From: an uncultured Tenacibaculum sp.
GTDB taxonomy: Bacteria; Bacteroidota; Bacteroidia; Flavobacteriales; Flavobacteriaceae
DNA length: 39,553 nt
Assembly: GCA_947496185.1 (NCBI GenBank)
Contig: CANMCD010000025.1
Location: 1 to 39,553 of the forward strand
Direction of reading: 5' to 3'
The translations under genes were made by a program, and so were the position numbers. The notes below the pieces were generated by a model that searched no databases, had not been told where the DNA came from, and saw only the letters and a program-made list of their open reading frames with translations. Shown here piece by piece: positions 9,237 through 17,322 of the stretch. Every line of letters starts with the position of its first letter. The first letter of the stretch is position 1.

Positions 9237-9586
9237 ATTACGTTTTTAGGTTTTTTTGGGTCGTTGTCAAGATGCAGAAATCTGCCTGAGACCCCAATTC
9301 TATTGAAGCCAGCGGCAAGGGCAGCGGCTATAATTTTAAAGCGGTCCGAAGACCGAGCGCAGCGTATGTCCACGGCATGGCCGCTAAGATGACTAGAGGA
9401 GCTAACACCGCCTACTTTTCTATTGTGTGCTGGGCTTCGATATCCTGATGTAATTACAAAGGGAACGCCTGCTTTTTGCCTTGTTTTTTCTAGAAGCTCC
9501 AAAGTAGTGCTTTGCATTAAAGCTCCAGAGCCTTTCTCATCGGGACTATCGAATTCCGATAGCTTAAAATATCGTAACATTTTCAT
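9224..9586 (-). CDS. Endolysin, peptidase M15 family (L,D/D,D-peptidase)
   Basis: A 120-residue zinc peptidase of the M15_3 / VanY-like type. It has the family's N-terminal LSEFDSPDEKGSG, the motif VITSGYRSPAHNRKVGG (about 44-60), the metal ligands His66 and Asp73 in SSSHLSGHAVDI, and His105 in FLHLDND. These proteins cut peptide bonds in peptidoglycan stem peptides. The length is normal for a single-domain phage endolysin without a cell-wall binding domain. The ATG overlaps the holin-like stop (ATGA), which supports this start over an in-frame ATG two codons later. Confidence 0.85.
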   Translation of the reverse strand: MKMLRYFKLSEFDSPDEKGSGALMQSTTLELLEKTRQKAGVPFVITSGYRSPAHNRKVGGVSSSSHLSGHAVDIRCARSSDRFKIIAAALAAGFNRIGVSGRFLHLDNDPKKPKNVIWTY

Positions 9587-9870
9587 GGGTGTTTTTTTTT
9601 ATAGGTTTCAAATTCTTGTTTTAACGCTTGGTATTTCTCGCGCCACTTTTCCTTTACGCGCTGCATTTCTTGTTGCAGCTCTAAAATTTCTCTTTCAAAA
9701 TCTTTAAATTTCTGCTCTGAGTGCCTTACAAATACGGCGTAGCTCTCTTGCATCTGAGCAAGGGCATCCCCTTTTTGTTTTCTTCGCTGAAACCACAAAG
9801 AGAAAAAGCCACCTGTGCCAAGAAGGTAGGGCAGGATAGCGTCTATATTGTTTTTAAATAATTCTATCAT
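9583..9870 (-). CDS. Holin-like membrane protein
   Basis: A 95-residue protein with one transmembrane segment at about 12-28 (AILPYLLGTGGFFSLWF) followed by a long charged coiled coil (about 40-92). It is directly coupled to the endolysin (ATGA overlap) and lies in the lysis cassette. The single transmembrane helix plus cytoplasmic tail matches some small phage holins or antiholins; sequence alone cannot separate those roles. Confidence 0.55.
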   Translation of the reverse strand: MIELFKNNIDAILPYLLGTGGFFSLWFQRRKQKGDALAQMQESYAVFVRHSEQKFKDFEREILELQQEMQRVKEKWREKYQALKQEFETYKKKHP

Positions 9871-9872
9871 AG

Positions 9873-10619
9873 CTATAGTGTTTTTATAATTAATCTTTGC
9901 GACTCCCCTTTGTCCAAGAAGGTCGTATATTGATAGGTGTTTTTATCAGTATTATAGACAAGCGCATTAGAGATGGTAAGCGGGTTTATTTTTTCTAATC
10001 CATTTATATCAACCCGATCAAACATACTAGACTCGTAAATCTTTCCATTTCGCCACGGTCTCCCGTGGGTTGTATGCTCCCAGTCAAAAACAAGCTCTGG
10101 GCGCTGCAAATCATAAATTTTTAAATCCTTTAACGCGAGCCTTCCCGCGCTTTTAAACTGCGCTATAGGCAGGGTAAAAAAGGAGAGGCTTTCCTGATTT
10201 TTATAATCCAAATCAATTAGATTAGGAATATCAGGGGAGGGCGTAACCATTTGGATTTTTCCCTTGATACCCACTTTAGAGAATATAAAATCAGTTCTTG
10301 GGCTTCCATATGGGGTAATCTTTACATTTTTAATGCTAATCACCTTATTTAATCCGTCGCTATGATCGCTCGCCTCTAGCTCAAAAGAGACGTAGTATTT
10401 ATAGCGCGGGAGCAGATTTTTTACTCCTGATATTGCAACAAACTTGGTGTTTTTGCCCATATTAAGATCCACCGTTATTGGCCCTGTACCAATTACCGTA
10501 TAGATCGTAGATTTTACACCTGCATTTTTTTTAAATTCATCTTCTATCAGACTCAGGTTATAATCGTGTTCCTGAGTACTTAATGGGCGGTTTTTAGGTA
10601 TTCTTTTTATTAGCTTCAT
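9873..10619 (-). CDS. Hypothetical virion-associated protein
   Basis: A 248-residue protein, mostly predicted beta strand, without signal peptide or membrane segment. The first 40 residues are helical and basic; the remainder alternates strands and turns (for example KYYVSFELEASDHSDG and KNVKITPYGSP). It sits between the lysis cassette and the portal/adaptor genes in the late transcription unit, so a structural role is likely. I do not recognise its family. Confidence 0.45.
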   Translation of the reverse strand: MKLIKRIPKNRPLSTQEHDYNLSLIEDEFKKNAGVKSTIYTVIGTGPITVDLNMGKNTKFVAISGVKNLLPRYKYYVSFELEASDHSDGLNKVISIKNVKITPYGSPRTDFIFSKVGIKGKIQMVTPSPDIPNLIDLDYKNQESLSFFTLPIAQFKSAGRLALKDLKIYDLQRPELVFDWEHTTHGRPWRNGKIYESSMFDRVDINGLEKINPLTISNALVYNTDKNTYQYTTFLDKGESQRLIIKTL

Positions 10620-10631
10620 TTTTTGTTTTAT

Positions 10632-10730
10632 TTATTGGTAAACACCATATTGATACACACCATCCTCATACACTGATAGGGATGCAGATATTTGTGTCTG
10701 TAAAAATAGATTTGCATAAAATATTGCCAT
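10632..10730 (-). CDS. Small 32-residue phage protein
   Basis: An ATG at 10730 opens 32 codons ending in TAA at 10632-10634, filling an otherwise empty 122-base gap between two co-directional late genes with spacings of 11 and 12 bases. The product starts MAIFYANLFLQTQISAS and ends in an acidic, tyrosine-rich tail with a repeated (V)Y-x-(D/Y)GVYQ pattern. Tiny genes of this kind next to tail or fibre genes (for example the XkdX class) are common in phages, but no homology is claimed. Confidence 0.4.
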   Translation of the reverse strand: MAIFYANLFLQTQISASLSVYEDGVYQYGVYQ

Positions 10731-10741
10731 GGTTTTGGTTT

Positions 10742-11686
10742 TTAAATTGCTACTATAGATTTGCCTTTAATAAAGCCGTGGCCGCTATTGGTTTTAGGCG
10801 GCGTATAACTGGGGAACTCCCCATTATTATTTTTAATAAATCTCAGGGCTTGTTTTAAAAACTCCTGCGCTTCTTTTTCTCGTTGCTCTTTTTCTTTTAG
10901 CACATGATTTGAGGTGCTAGGCAAGTTTTTCTTTTCATATTCCAAGAGGTCAAACCGCAAGCGTATACCACTTATATCATGGTAAAAAAGACCGCTACCA
11001 AGAGTTTTAGAAACGCAAAAAAGAACTGCTGCTTTACTTACAAGGCTCTTTACCTCATAAAAAATACCTGAGGGAGATTCTTTACTTTTTAGATCCGCAA
11101 GCAAGTCCTTTCCAAGGGCAGGTATAAGCCGCTCGTATTCCACCGTATGAAGCTCAGGGGCAAGAGCATCAAAGGTCTGGCGTGAGCTACCAATTTTATA
11201 ATGCTCCTCAAAGCTCTTGACAGAACTAACAAGCAGTCCCTTATACTTTTGATATTGTGGAGATCCTACCCACTGTGGAAAAAGTCCGGGGGTGCTTTCC
11301 ATTAAACTTAATAGATCATCCAGAGCCATCGACCCATTTCGTTTATAAAGCCTTAACGAGTCGCGTATATCTTTACTTGCTGCCGCTTCTTGCCCTTTTG
11401 GTGTTACCACGGATATACCACCTGCCGATATTTGCATAAAGCCCACTTGTAGATACCAGTACATAGCCATGTTAATCTCTACCTCACGTGCGAGTTCGAT
11501 AGCTTCTAAAATTGTTGGGTTATCTTTTTTATACCCTACAAAAGCCTGTACCTGAGCTTTGGAAATCACCTTTATAAGATGTTGTCGGTTGGCGGTTTTA
11601 AGGTGTGGCCGTAGCCTATCTAGACTAAAACTATGCTCTACGTTTACCACCTCACGAACCTGCGTTATATTATTTGTTAGTATCAT
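10742..11686 (-). CDS. Putative head-tail adaptor / head completion protein (DUF6712-like)
   Basis: A 314-residue, largely helical protein directly after the portal gene (ATGA overlap). The N-terminal half contains LDRLRPHLKTANRQHLIKVI and LEAIELAREVEINMAMYWYL, a helix arrangement like the small connector proteins that follow portals. The C-terminus is charged and ends in a glycine-rich tail. I associate this type with Bacteroidota phage DUF6712-like proteins from memory; the family name is uncertain, the adaptor role is inferred from position. Confidence 0.45.
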   Translation of the reverse strand: MILTNNITQVREVVNVEHSFSLDRLRPHLKTANRQHLIKVISKAQVQAFVGYKKDNPTILEAIELAREVEINMAMYWYLQVGFMQISAGGISVVTPKGQEAAASKDIRDSLRLYKRNGSMALDDLLSLMESTPGLFPQWVGSPQYQKYKGLLVSSVKSFEEHYKIGSSRQTFDALAPELHTVEYERLIPALGKDLLADLKSKESPSGIFYEVKSLVSKAAVLFCVSKTLGSGLFYHDISGIRLRFDLLEYEKKNLPSTSNHVLKEKEQREKEAQEFLKQALRFIKNNNGEFPSYTPPKTNSGHGFIKGKSIVAI

Positions 11687-13047
11687 ATGTTTACTGCTTT
11701 TTGGCTTCCTGTTGGATTTTTATCGAGTGTAGTAAGCTGCGTGTCTTCAAAACCACCAATAAGGCTATCATCCCACCCGTTATAATGCTGTGTAAATTCA
11801 AAAGTTTCGAGGGTGGTCTCGCGTCTAGGCTTGCACCTTGCCGTTAGGATGGTCGCTGCCTCTCGCTTATCACTTCCGCTACCAGCACCTAGACCACCGG
11901 GAATACCCGCACCTATTAAAGTGGGATCTACAGAAATAGAAAAAAGTATTTCGGAGTTTGCCGCCGAGGCATCAGGCAAGAATGAGCCGTCCTTTAGCTT
12001 GTCATCTATCGGTGTGATTTTAATCCCTGAAAAATGCTCCCCGTTGTCATCTTTGTATATCATTGTCCAAATGGACTTCCCTGCATTTTTACTACCTCTT
12101 AAAGATTCATCTACAAACTTTACAAGCTCTTTGCGTATGTTGTTCTTATCCTTAAGTGAATATTCCTCCCAACTCTTTTTTTCATTTTGGTATTTCTTAA
12201 TAAAATACTCCTCATCAATTTCAATGTGGTATTTGATATTGACTTGATTTTCAAAAAGTGCTTTTTTAAACTCAGGAATTGAATTTGCTACCTGTATCCA
12301 TTTCGAATAATAGGCGGTATGCCAAGATGCCACTGGATAATAGGATTCGTCTAACATGGTATAAAACACGGGGCGAATAAACTTTCTTATACCATGTTTT
12401 TTACAGTGCTCCCTTACCTTTTCAGCGGGCCAGTAGCTATCTATAAGCGGTACACTTTGCGCGAATTTTGATTTTAAATCGACACTATCTCCCCATTTGG
12501 AAGAGATCCACACATTTTTTATAAAACCTGTCTTTTCATTAGCAAGCTCAAAACGACAATGGGCTGTTTTTTGTCGATGCAGCTCTATAATCTTATTGCC
12601 ATCATTGGACAGTATATACTCAGGAAAAGCGATTCCGAAGTATTCCAAGTCGCTGATAGTTTCCCTAAAAAAACGCTTTAGATTATTATACCTAAAAAAC
12701 TCCTTGATCTCTGGAAATTCCGAGGGTGATCGCTGTAATAGTTCCCTTTTTTTATTGCCGTTTTTATCGGGCGGAAATTGCTCTTGAAAAAGTACAAAAC
12801 CACCGCCATAATGAAAATCACTAATTAGCTGCAATCCCGAAGTTGCTGCCCCATTTTTACGTACCTCTTTGAGAAGTTTTTGCGGAAAATTATTGTCCCC
12901 TCCCCATGCCGCAATCTCACCTTTTTTATCTTCGGTATGAACTGCAACACTTGTTTTTGTTGGGGTGGGTTTTCCTTTTTTATCGGTAAACATTAAAACC
13001 GCAGACCCACCACCAACAACCCCCGCCAGATGATTATAATTATCCAT
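11683..13047 (-). CDS. Portal protein
   Basis: A 454-residue protein. The N-terminal part carries AAWGGDNNFPQKLLKEVRKN and then a long helical stem region; the C-terminal third contains KITPIDDKLKDGSFLPDASAANSEIL followed by a glycine-rich loop (about 380-392) and KREAATILTARC, the pattern seen in portal proteins of Bacteroidota phages. Portals form the dodecameric ring at one capsid vertex through which DNA is packaged. It starts one base into the stop of the upstream gene and is followed by the adaptor-like gene. It lies downstream of the terminase, separated from it by a terminator and a fresh promoter. Confidence 0.75.
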   Translation of the reverse strand: MDNYNHLAGVVGGGSAVLMFTDKKGKPTPTKTSVAVHTEDKKGEIAAWGGDNNFPQKLLKEVRKNGAATSGLQLISDFHYGGGFVLFQEQFPPDKNGNKKRELLQRSPSEFPEIKEFFRYNNLKRFFRETISDLEYFGIAFPEYILSNDGNKIIELHRQKTAHCRFELANEKTGFIKNVWISSKWGDSVDLKSKFAQSVPLIDSYWPAEKVREHCKKHGIRKFIRPVFYTMLDESYYPVASWHTAYYSKWIQVANSIPEFKKALFENQVNIKYHIEIDEEYFIKKYQNEKKSWEEYSLKDKNNIRKELVKFVDESLRGSKNAGKSIWTMIYKDDNGEHFSGIKITPIDDKLKDGSFLPDASAANSEILFSISVDPTLIGAGIPGGLGAGSGSDKREAATILTARCKPRRETTLETFEFTQHYNGWDDSLIGGFEDTQLTTLDKNPTGSQKAVNI

Positions 13048-13394
13048 TAGTAAACAACTTTTTTTTGATTGAACGTATCTATAAATCGGATATGAATTTT
13101 TTTAATCTCCCCCGTTTCAAGTTCGATATTTCTAGTAGCATTTTTAAAATGGTGAGGGTTTTTACGTGCCTTATTTTCTGTTTGCACGTAGTGCTCTAAA
13201 TTTTCTTGTGTCATATAATTTGTTTTTTTCTCTTTTTTCTCTGCCTGTAATAGCCGTGCATTTTTATAATGTATCAGTCTTCCGCCAGTTTTAGAGTTAC
13301 GATTTAGTGTATATACACTTATATCAAAAGCCAGTGGCTTGCCTCCATTATCTAAAAGCCTCATTTGTGCTAAAACCTCTTTTAGTGTAATCAT
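13047..13394 (-). CDS. Small conserved phage protein upstream of portal
   Basis: A 115-residue protein, first gene of the portal-lysis-neck block. The N-terminus is TLKEVLAQMRLLDNGG followed by strands (FDISVYTLNR) and a lysine-rich middle; the C-terminus has a strand pair ending in HIRFIDTFNQKKVVY. It has no membrane segment. Its ATG is 35 bases downstream of late-motif copy 2. The function is unknown. Confidence 0.5.
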   Translation of the reverse strand: MITLKEVLAQMRLLDNGGKPLAFDISVYTLNRNSKTGGRLIHYKNARLLQAEKKEKKTNYMTQENLEHYVQTENKARKNPHHFKNATRNIELETGEIKKIHIRFIDTFNQKKVVY

Positions 13395-13428
13395 AAAAGC
13401 AAAGCTATTTTACGGGCAAAAATTTTCA

Positions 13429-13445
13429 TAGGACAAAAAAATACC
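13429..13445 (-). promoter_or_regulatory. Late promoter motif copy 2
   Basis: Exact copy of GGTATTTTTTTGTCCTA on the minus strand, 35 bases before the ATG at 13394, the same spacing as copy 1. The 374-base gap 13395-13768 holds no gene: it contains this motif, a 12-base perfect palindrome TGACAATTGTCA at 13688-13699 of unknown role, and the terminase terminator. Confidence 0.6.
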
Positions 13446-13723
13446 ACTTGAAAAAGGAGGGAAATAAGCCGTAAAATGAGATCAGTGGTAAAAAAGAGGG
13501 AAAAATCAAGTGGAAAAAAGGGAATTGTCGTTTTTTCTGGGTCAAATCTGATAAAATACACCGCTTTTTAGGGGTGTTTTCTCAAAATAAAAAACTTAAA
13601 AAACTAACAATCAGACTCTTAACCTATAAAAAGGGGGCTTATATTCTCAAAAACTCAGCACGACCCACGCCACGACCCTTAAAGTTTTGACAATTGTCAT
13701 TTTCTTTTTTGTAGTGATATATG

Positions 13724-13754
13724 AAAAAACGCCTGCCATTGGGGTGGCAGACGT
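13724..13754 (-). terminator. Rho-independent terminator after terminase
   Basis: On the minus strand a hairpin ACGTCTGCCA / TGGCAGGCGT (one mismatch, loop CCCCAA) is followed by TTTTTT, 15 bases after the terminase stop codon. It separates the terminase unit from the portal unit, which then restarts at late-motif copy 2. Confidence 0.75.
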
Positions 13755-13768
13755 AAAAAAAATGAGGG

Positions 13769-15289
13769 TTATTTATTTATCTCGAAAATGTCCCATGTGT
13801 CCTTCTTATGAGCTTTCAACAGGTGTTTGTATAGCTCCCACAGGGGTATATCAAAGGCATCAGACAGATGTGTGGTGTGCTGCTGTTTCAGGCTGCTGTT
13901 TTTCTCATCTTTCTTGAGTTTTTGAATTCCATTTTTGCCGTCGGTTGCCTCGGCGCGCTCTATCGAGGTAATAAGGTCGGGGTTATTTGGCTCGTTGATC
14001 TCAAGAGAAGGAAAGTTGCCGTAGCCTTTAAACATTAGGTTTATAAGCAGGTATTTAGCGTTATGAGGCGCTGCTGGCTTTCCTTTAGATCTATCAATAA
14101 CACGCCAACCGCGCTCTTTTAGCATACGAACCACCTGGTCGCCGTAGGTATCGGTAGAATTGTGCAAGCGCTTGTTCCCATCGTGTCCGTAATACAGATC
14201 GATACGCCTGTTTTTTCTAGGTGCGTAATAATCACAAAACTCCTCGATCAGATCGTTTATAATCTTAGGCTGCTCACACCAAAAGGAGTTTAAAGTACGA
14301 TGTCTGTCTGGTAATTTTTGAGATACGACAAGCGATAGAAATATACCCCAGTCAATCGAGAGTATAAGAGGCTTGTCTTTTACCATATCAGCGTCTTGTT
14401 GGCAGTTCAGGTCCTTTTTAGTATAGTTGGCTGTCAGGACCATTAAATAATCATTATTGTAATTAGTATACAGGTGTTTTTTATCAAATTGTGGGTAAAA
14501 CCCGTTTAGTATTTCCTTAGGACGTATGTTTAGGATCTCAGCGTTATAAACAAGTTCTGAAGGGGTTTCGTCTCGCATCTCATCAAGCCATTCTGGGCGT
14601 ATGTTTTGCTTGTTTACCATTGCGGATGCTTTTAGAAAGATATAATTTTCTGGTCTTGAGATCTGCTTTTTCAATATCTTTTGTTCCATATCGGTAAACC
14701 ATTGCCCTTTTTTTGTAAGAGGCGTAGAAGAAGCATAGATCTCAGCCCCTAAAAGGGTCGCTTTAGCAAAACGTGCCGATTTTGCTCTGTTGGTAGTCTT
14801 TACATTGTTAAATAATCGTTCGGGATCAAAAAGCGCGGCTTCATCTCCTAAAACTCCACAAACATTTGACCCACGCCCTGAATCTTTATTGTCAAGCGAT
14901 ACCAAAAGAAAAAGACAGCCATTGGAAAAATGAATCACATTATCCCACCTATTAGGACCTTGTATGGGCTCGGCAAAGCCAAATTTTGCTCCGTTTTTCC
15001 CTACCACATAATCCACATTTTCATACAAGCCTAATTTTCTTAAACCCTTTTTTGTAGAGGGCAGAGTTCTAGACAATATCTGTTGGTAGGTAGAACCAAC
15101 TAAGGCAAAGGAAGCACGAGGCATTTGCTTGACCATCTTTTTCATAAAAAAAGCCAACATAAAAGACTTTCCCGTGCCTCGACCCCATTCGAGATATACT
15201 TTGGTTTTTTTTAGTAGGGTAACTGCCAAAAACGCTAACCACTGGGCAGCGTTAAGCCTTATTTTTCTTGGTTTAATAGTCTTCTTCAT
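13769..15289 (-). CDS. Terminase large subunit
   Basis: The packaging motor ATPase-nuclease, 506 residues from the ATG at 15289. Walker A is GRGTGKS (about 36-42), Walker B is VCGVLGDEA (about 143-151, with adjacent D and E), and an SST coupling motif follows at about 187. The RNase-H-like nuclease domain has its acidic residues in LSIDWG (about D313), YYGHDGN (about D370) and HLSDAFD (about D477). A longer reading from a TTG at 15301 exists; the ATG is preferred and leaves a 17-base overlap with the small subunit. A strong terminator follows. Confidence 0.9.
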   Translation of the reverse strand: MKKTIKPRKIRLNAAQWLAFLAVTLLKKTKVYLEWGRGTGKSFMLAFFMKKMVKQMPRASFALVGSTYQQILSRTLPSTKKGLRKLGLYENVDYVVGKNGAKFGFAEPIQGPNRWDNVIHFSNGCLFLLVSLDNKDSGRGSNVCGVLGDEAALFDPERLFNNVKTTNRAKSARFAKATLLGAEIYASSTPLTKKGQWFTDMEQKILKKQISRPENYIFLKASAMVNKQNIRPEWLDEMRDETPSELVYNAEILNIRPKEILNGFYPQFDKKHLYTNYNNDYLMVLTANYTKKDLNCQQDADMVKDKPLILSIDWGIFLSLVVSQKLPDRHRTLNSFWCEQPKIINDLIEEFCDYYAPRKNRRIDLYYGHDGNKRLHNSTDTYGDQVVRMLKERGWRVIDRSKGKPAAPHNAKYLLINLMFKGYGNFPSLEINEPNNPDLITSIERAEATDGKNGIQKLKKDEKNSSLKQQHTTHLSDAFDIPLWELYKHLLKAHKKDTWDIFEINK

Positions 15290-15869
15290 CTTCTTCTTCA
15301 ATTTCTTTGTACTCTATATCCTGAACATCGAGGTTATTAAAATCTACCACACCGCTGGATAAGTGTTTTAAAACAACCTGTTTCATCTCTGGAGAAATTT
15401 CAAATAGATCAGGCTTGTTTTCTAATTTCTCTGGGTTAAATTGTTCGATGGTTTCTTTGTCTAAATCTTGGTATTTTTCAAGTTTAGATAGTGCTTGAGT
15501 CATAGCAATAGGATTTTTTTGTTTAAGGGCCAATAACAGCGCCTTATGTGCATATTCTGCCAATACATAGCGCTCATAGTTCCTATTAGTGTTGTTAAGC
15601 GCTCCAAAGAGCCGCTCCACATTTTTCATATCGCGATAGCCTTGGGCACGAGATATGGGCGTGCCTGCCTTTTCCATATGCTCTAAATAAGCATTTATCG
15701 CCTGCATTCTGGAATGGAAGTTTAATCGAAAGTTATTGAGGGTAACCCAACGATCTTTTACTTTTTGTTGGAAAGGGGTAAGCCTGTGTTTTTCGGGGGC
15801 CAGATAATAAGCCCATATCTTATCATAGGTGGTATCTCCTGTGGATACCACAAGGTTTTTTTTTGCCAT
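15273..15869 (-). CDS. Terminase small subunit
   Basis: A 198-residue protein directly before and overlapping the large terminase. Residues about 50-80 (RMQAINAYLEHMEKAG, then ISRAQGYRDMKNV) form a helix-turn-helix-like DNA-recognition unit, the middle is a helical oligomerisation region, and the C-terminus is very acidic (residues 185-198), as in many TerS proteins. The ATG at 15869 is 47 bases after a variant of the late promoter motif. Confidence 0.75.
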   Translation of the reverse strand: MAKKNLVVSTGDTTYDKIWAYYLAPEKHRLTPFQQKVKDRWVTLNNFRLNFHSRMQAINAYLEHMEKAGTPISRAQGYRDMKNVERLFGALNNTNRNYERYVLAEYAHKALLLALKQKNPIAMTQALSKLEKYQDLDKETIEQFNPEKLENKPDLFEISPEMKQVVLKHLSSGVVDFNNLDVQDIEYKEIEEEDEEDY

Positions 15870-15915
15870 AGCTCATTGTTTTTTTACAAAAATGAGCTAG
15901 GTGTTTTATATATAC

Positions 15916-15931
15916 TAGGACAGTTTTATAC
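15916..15931 (-). promoter_or_regulatory. Late promoter motif variant (copy 5)
   Basis: On the minus strand GTATAAAACTGTCCTA, which keeps both conserved halves GTAT and GTCCTA at exactly the same 6-base spacing as the three identical copies, but with a different spacer. This defines the motif as GTAT-N6-GTCCTA. It lies 47 bases before the small-terminase ATG. Confidence 0.5.
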
Positions 15932-15946
15932 TGGGTTATACTGGCT

Positions 15947-16189
15947 TTATTTCGTGGAAAAAGCCCAGACAATTTTTAGTTTGTCCTTATCCTTTATTTT
16001 TTGAGGAGAGTAGCCAAGGCCGCATAGTATTTCATAAAGTTCGTATGAGTCTATGCAGTTTTGAGGAAATGTGTTAAATAAAAGGTTTAAAAATTCTTCG
16101 CTAGTATATAAATACTCCGCCGCCTTACTGCTCTGAGGTTGGAAATTATTTTTTACAAATAGGCTAATTTCTTTTTTTGAATCAATCAT
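15947..16189 (-). CDS. Hypothetical 80-residue protein
   Basis: An acidic, helical small protein with the segment SEEFLNLLFNTFPQNCIDSYELYEILCGLGY and a lysine-rich C-terminus. It lies between the accessory block and the terminase; the late-motif variant sits just after its stop. No family recognised. Confidence 0.5.
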   Translation of the reverse strand: MIDSKKEISLFVKNNFQPQSSKAAEYLYTSEEFLNLLFNTFPQNCIDSYELYEILCGLGYSPQKIKDKDKLKIVWAFSTK

Positions 16190-16219
16190 GGTTTTATTTT
16201 AAGGGCAGGGTAAATATAC

Positions 16220-16245
16220 AAACACCCCTTGCAAAAGAGGTGTTT
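16220..16245 (-). terminator. Hairpin, possible weak terminator
   Basis: An 11-base stem with one mismatch (AAACACCTCTT / AAGGGGTGTTT on the minus strand) with a four-base loop lies 11 bases after the stop of the 16257-16640 gene. The following sequence is only moderately T-rich (GTATATTT), so it may be inefficient. Confidence 0.4.
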
Positions 16246-16256
16246 ATATCAATTTT

Positions 16257-16640
16257 TTATTTGTTTTTTAATAGGAAGTACTTAAAGTAAAACTCTTCTA
16301 TTTTTTCTTCTAAAATATAACTGTGTTTTTTTTCCAAATGCTTTTTAATGCTTTCCACCTCCTTTTGAAGTACATTAAAATCCTCAGGAGTTTTAAGCTT
16401 AAATAGGAGCTTTTGGAAATATTTAAAAACAATAAGTGCGTCTTTTTTTATGAGGTGTTGGGTATACTCAATAAGCTGGTTTTTTTCGTTAGAAAACTCC
16501 TTTAAAATACCATAATTATCAATTACTGTATTTTCATTGGTTTTGTATTTTACGGTAAATAAATCCGAAAAATGATAGCTTTCGATGTTTGTGTTTTGGT
16601 TTACTTTTTCTCCGATTGATAATATAAATTGGTTTTCCAT
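16257..16640 (-). CDS. Hypothetical 127-residue protein
   Basis: A helical, lysine- and glutamate-rich protein with no membrane segment; the first 45 residues are strand-rich (QFILSIGEKVNQNTNIESY) and the rest looks like a coiled coil. Its leader has the TAATAATAATCA and AAAAAGTT elements found before the neighbouring accessory genes, suggesting shared expression logic. No family recognised. Confidence 0.5.
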   Translation of the reverse strand: MENQFILSIGEKVNQNTNIESYHFSDLFTVKYKTNENTVIDNYGILKEFSNEKNQLIEYTQHLIKKDALIVFKYFQKLLFKLKTPEDFNVLQKEVESIKKHLEKKHSYILEEKIEEFYFKYFLLKNK

Positions 16641-16683
16641 GGTAATTAACTTTTTATAATTATATTTGGTTGATTATTATTAT

Positions 16684-16723
16684 AAAGGGCCCATTTTTAA
16701 AATTAACTTTTTGAGGGCCCTTT
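16684..16723. terminator. Bidirectional hairpin
   Basis: A perfect 9-base stem AAAGGGCCC / GGGCCCTTT with a 22-base loop lies between the 16731 stop and the 16640 start. On the plus strand it is followed by TTTTCTTTTTTT; on the minus strand by TTTATAATAATAA. It likely ends transcription of the gene at 16731-17249. Confidence 0.55.
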
Positions 16724-16730
16724 TCTTTTT

Positions 16731-17249
16731 TTAGATGGCGATTAGCGCTATTTGCCCTTTGTAATTTGGCGCAATAACAGCTTTTAAGTTGGTGTTGTTT
16801 ATCCTGTATATTTCAAATAGGTTTTCCGCATCTTTTAAGAGCGATTTAGAGAGTTTTGAAAACTGTAAGGGGGTGATCCCGTTTCCATCGCAAGGTTCTA
16901 TGGTTTGTGCAAATTTTAATAGGGTTTGCCAGTCAAAATCATTATTGTTATAGTTATTATAATAGATCATTTTTTTTACGCTTCCCTTTTTTGCTTCACA
17001 GTATACTCCCTCATTTTTAAATTCTATTTTTTCTGCTTTTTGAATTTCCCTGAAGGACTCTTTAGAAAAACATTTTCCTTCAGCAATTTGTATTTGCTCC
17101 TCAGGGATATTAAAAAGGTTTAGCGGTTGTATGACCAACATTTTTTTGTCAGTCACTATAAAATTGCCATTTCTAACTAATATATAATTACAATTTTCAT
17201 CTGCGATTTGCTTTGTAAGCACTTCTTGAATTTGAGTGAATTTAGCCAT
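16731..17249 (-). CDS. Accessory protein, tentative sliding-clamp-like domain
   Basis: A 172-residue protein. Its order of elements is reminiscent of one DnaN/PCNA-type clamp domain: a strand pair with NYILVRNGNFIVTDKKMLV, a helix after FSKESFREIQKA, further strands, a helix ITPLQFSKLSKSLL, and terminal strands LKAVIAPNYKGQIALIAI. This is a pattern impression only; there is no short motif that proves it, and an unrelated alpha-beta protein is possible. It is expressed from its own promoter (TACGTTTG, 17282-17289) and followed by a strong hairpin, so it is an independent unit. Its neighbour upstream resembles RarA, a replication-fork protein. Confidence 0.4.
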   Translation of the reverse strand: MAKFTQIQEVLTKQIADENCNYILVRNGNFIVTDKKMLVIQPLNLFNIPEEQIQIAEGKCFSKESFREIQKAEKIEFKNEGVYCEAKKGSVKKMIYYNNYNNNDFDWQTLLKFAQTIEPCDGNGITPLQFSKLSKSLLKDAENLFEIYRINNTNLKAVIAPNYKGQIALIAI

Positions 17250-17281
17250 AACTTTTTGATTATTAATTGATTATTATGTTA

Positions 17282-17289
17282 CAAACGTA
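17282..17289 (-). promoter_or_regulatory. TAnnTTTG promoter -7 element, accessory unit 1
   Basis: On the minus strand TACGTTTG, a perfect Bacteroidota -7 element, inside GGGTACGTTTGTA. It is followed by ATAATAATCA and AATCAAAAAGTT before the ATG at 17249. The same arrangement recurs at 17899 and 18489. Confidence 0.55.
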
Positions 17290-17322
17290 CCCAAGATATT
17301 TTGGATACGAAAACCTAAAAAC

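Noticed and set aside
13687-13917. Plus-strand reading over the terminase terminator
   Set aside because: It overlaps the terminator and the 3' end of the large terminase on the opposite strand; composition is not protein-like.
15927-15944. Direct repeat TTATACTGG near late-motif copy 5
   Set aside because: Only two adjacent 8 to 9-base copies; likely chance in AT-rich DNA.
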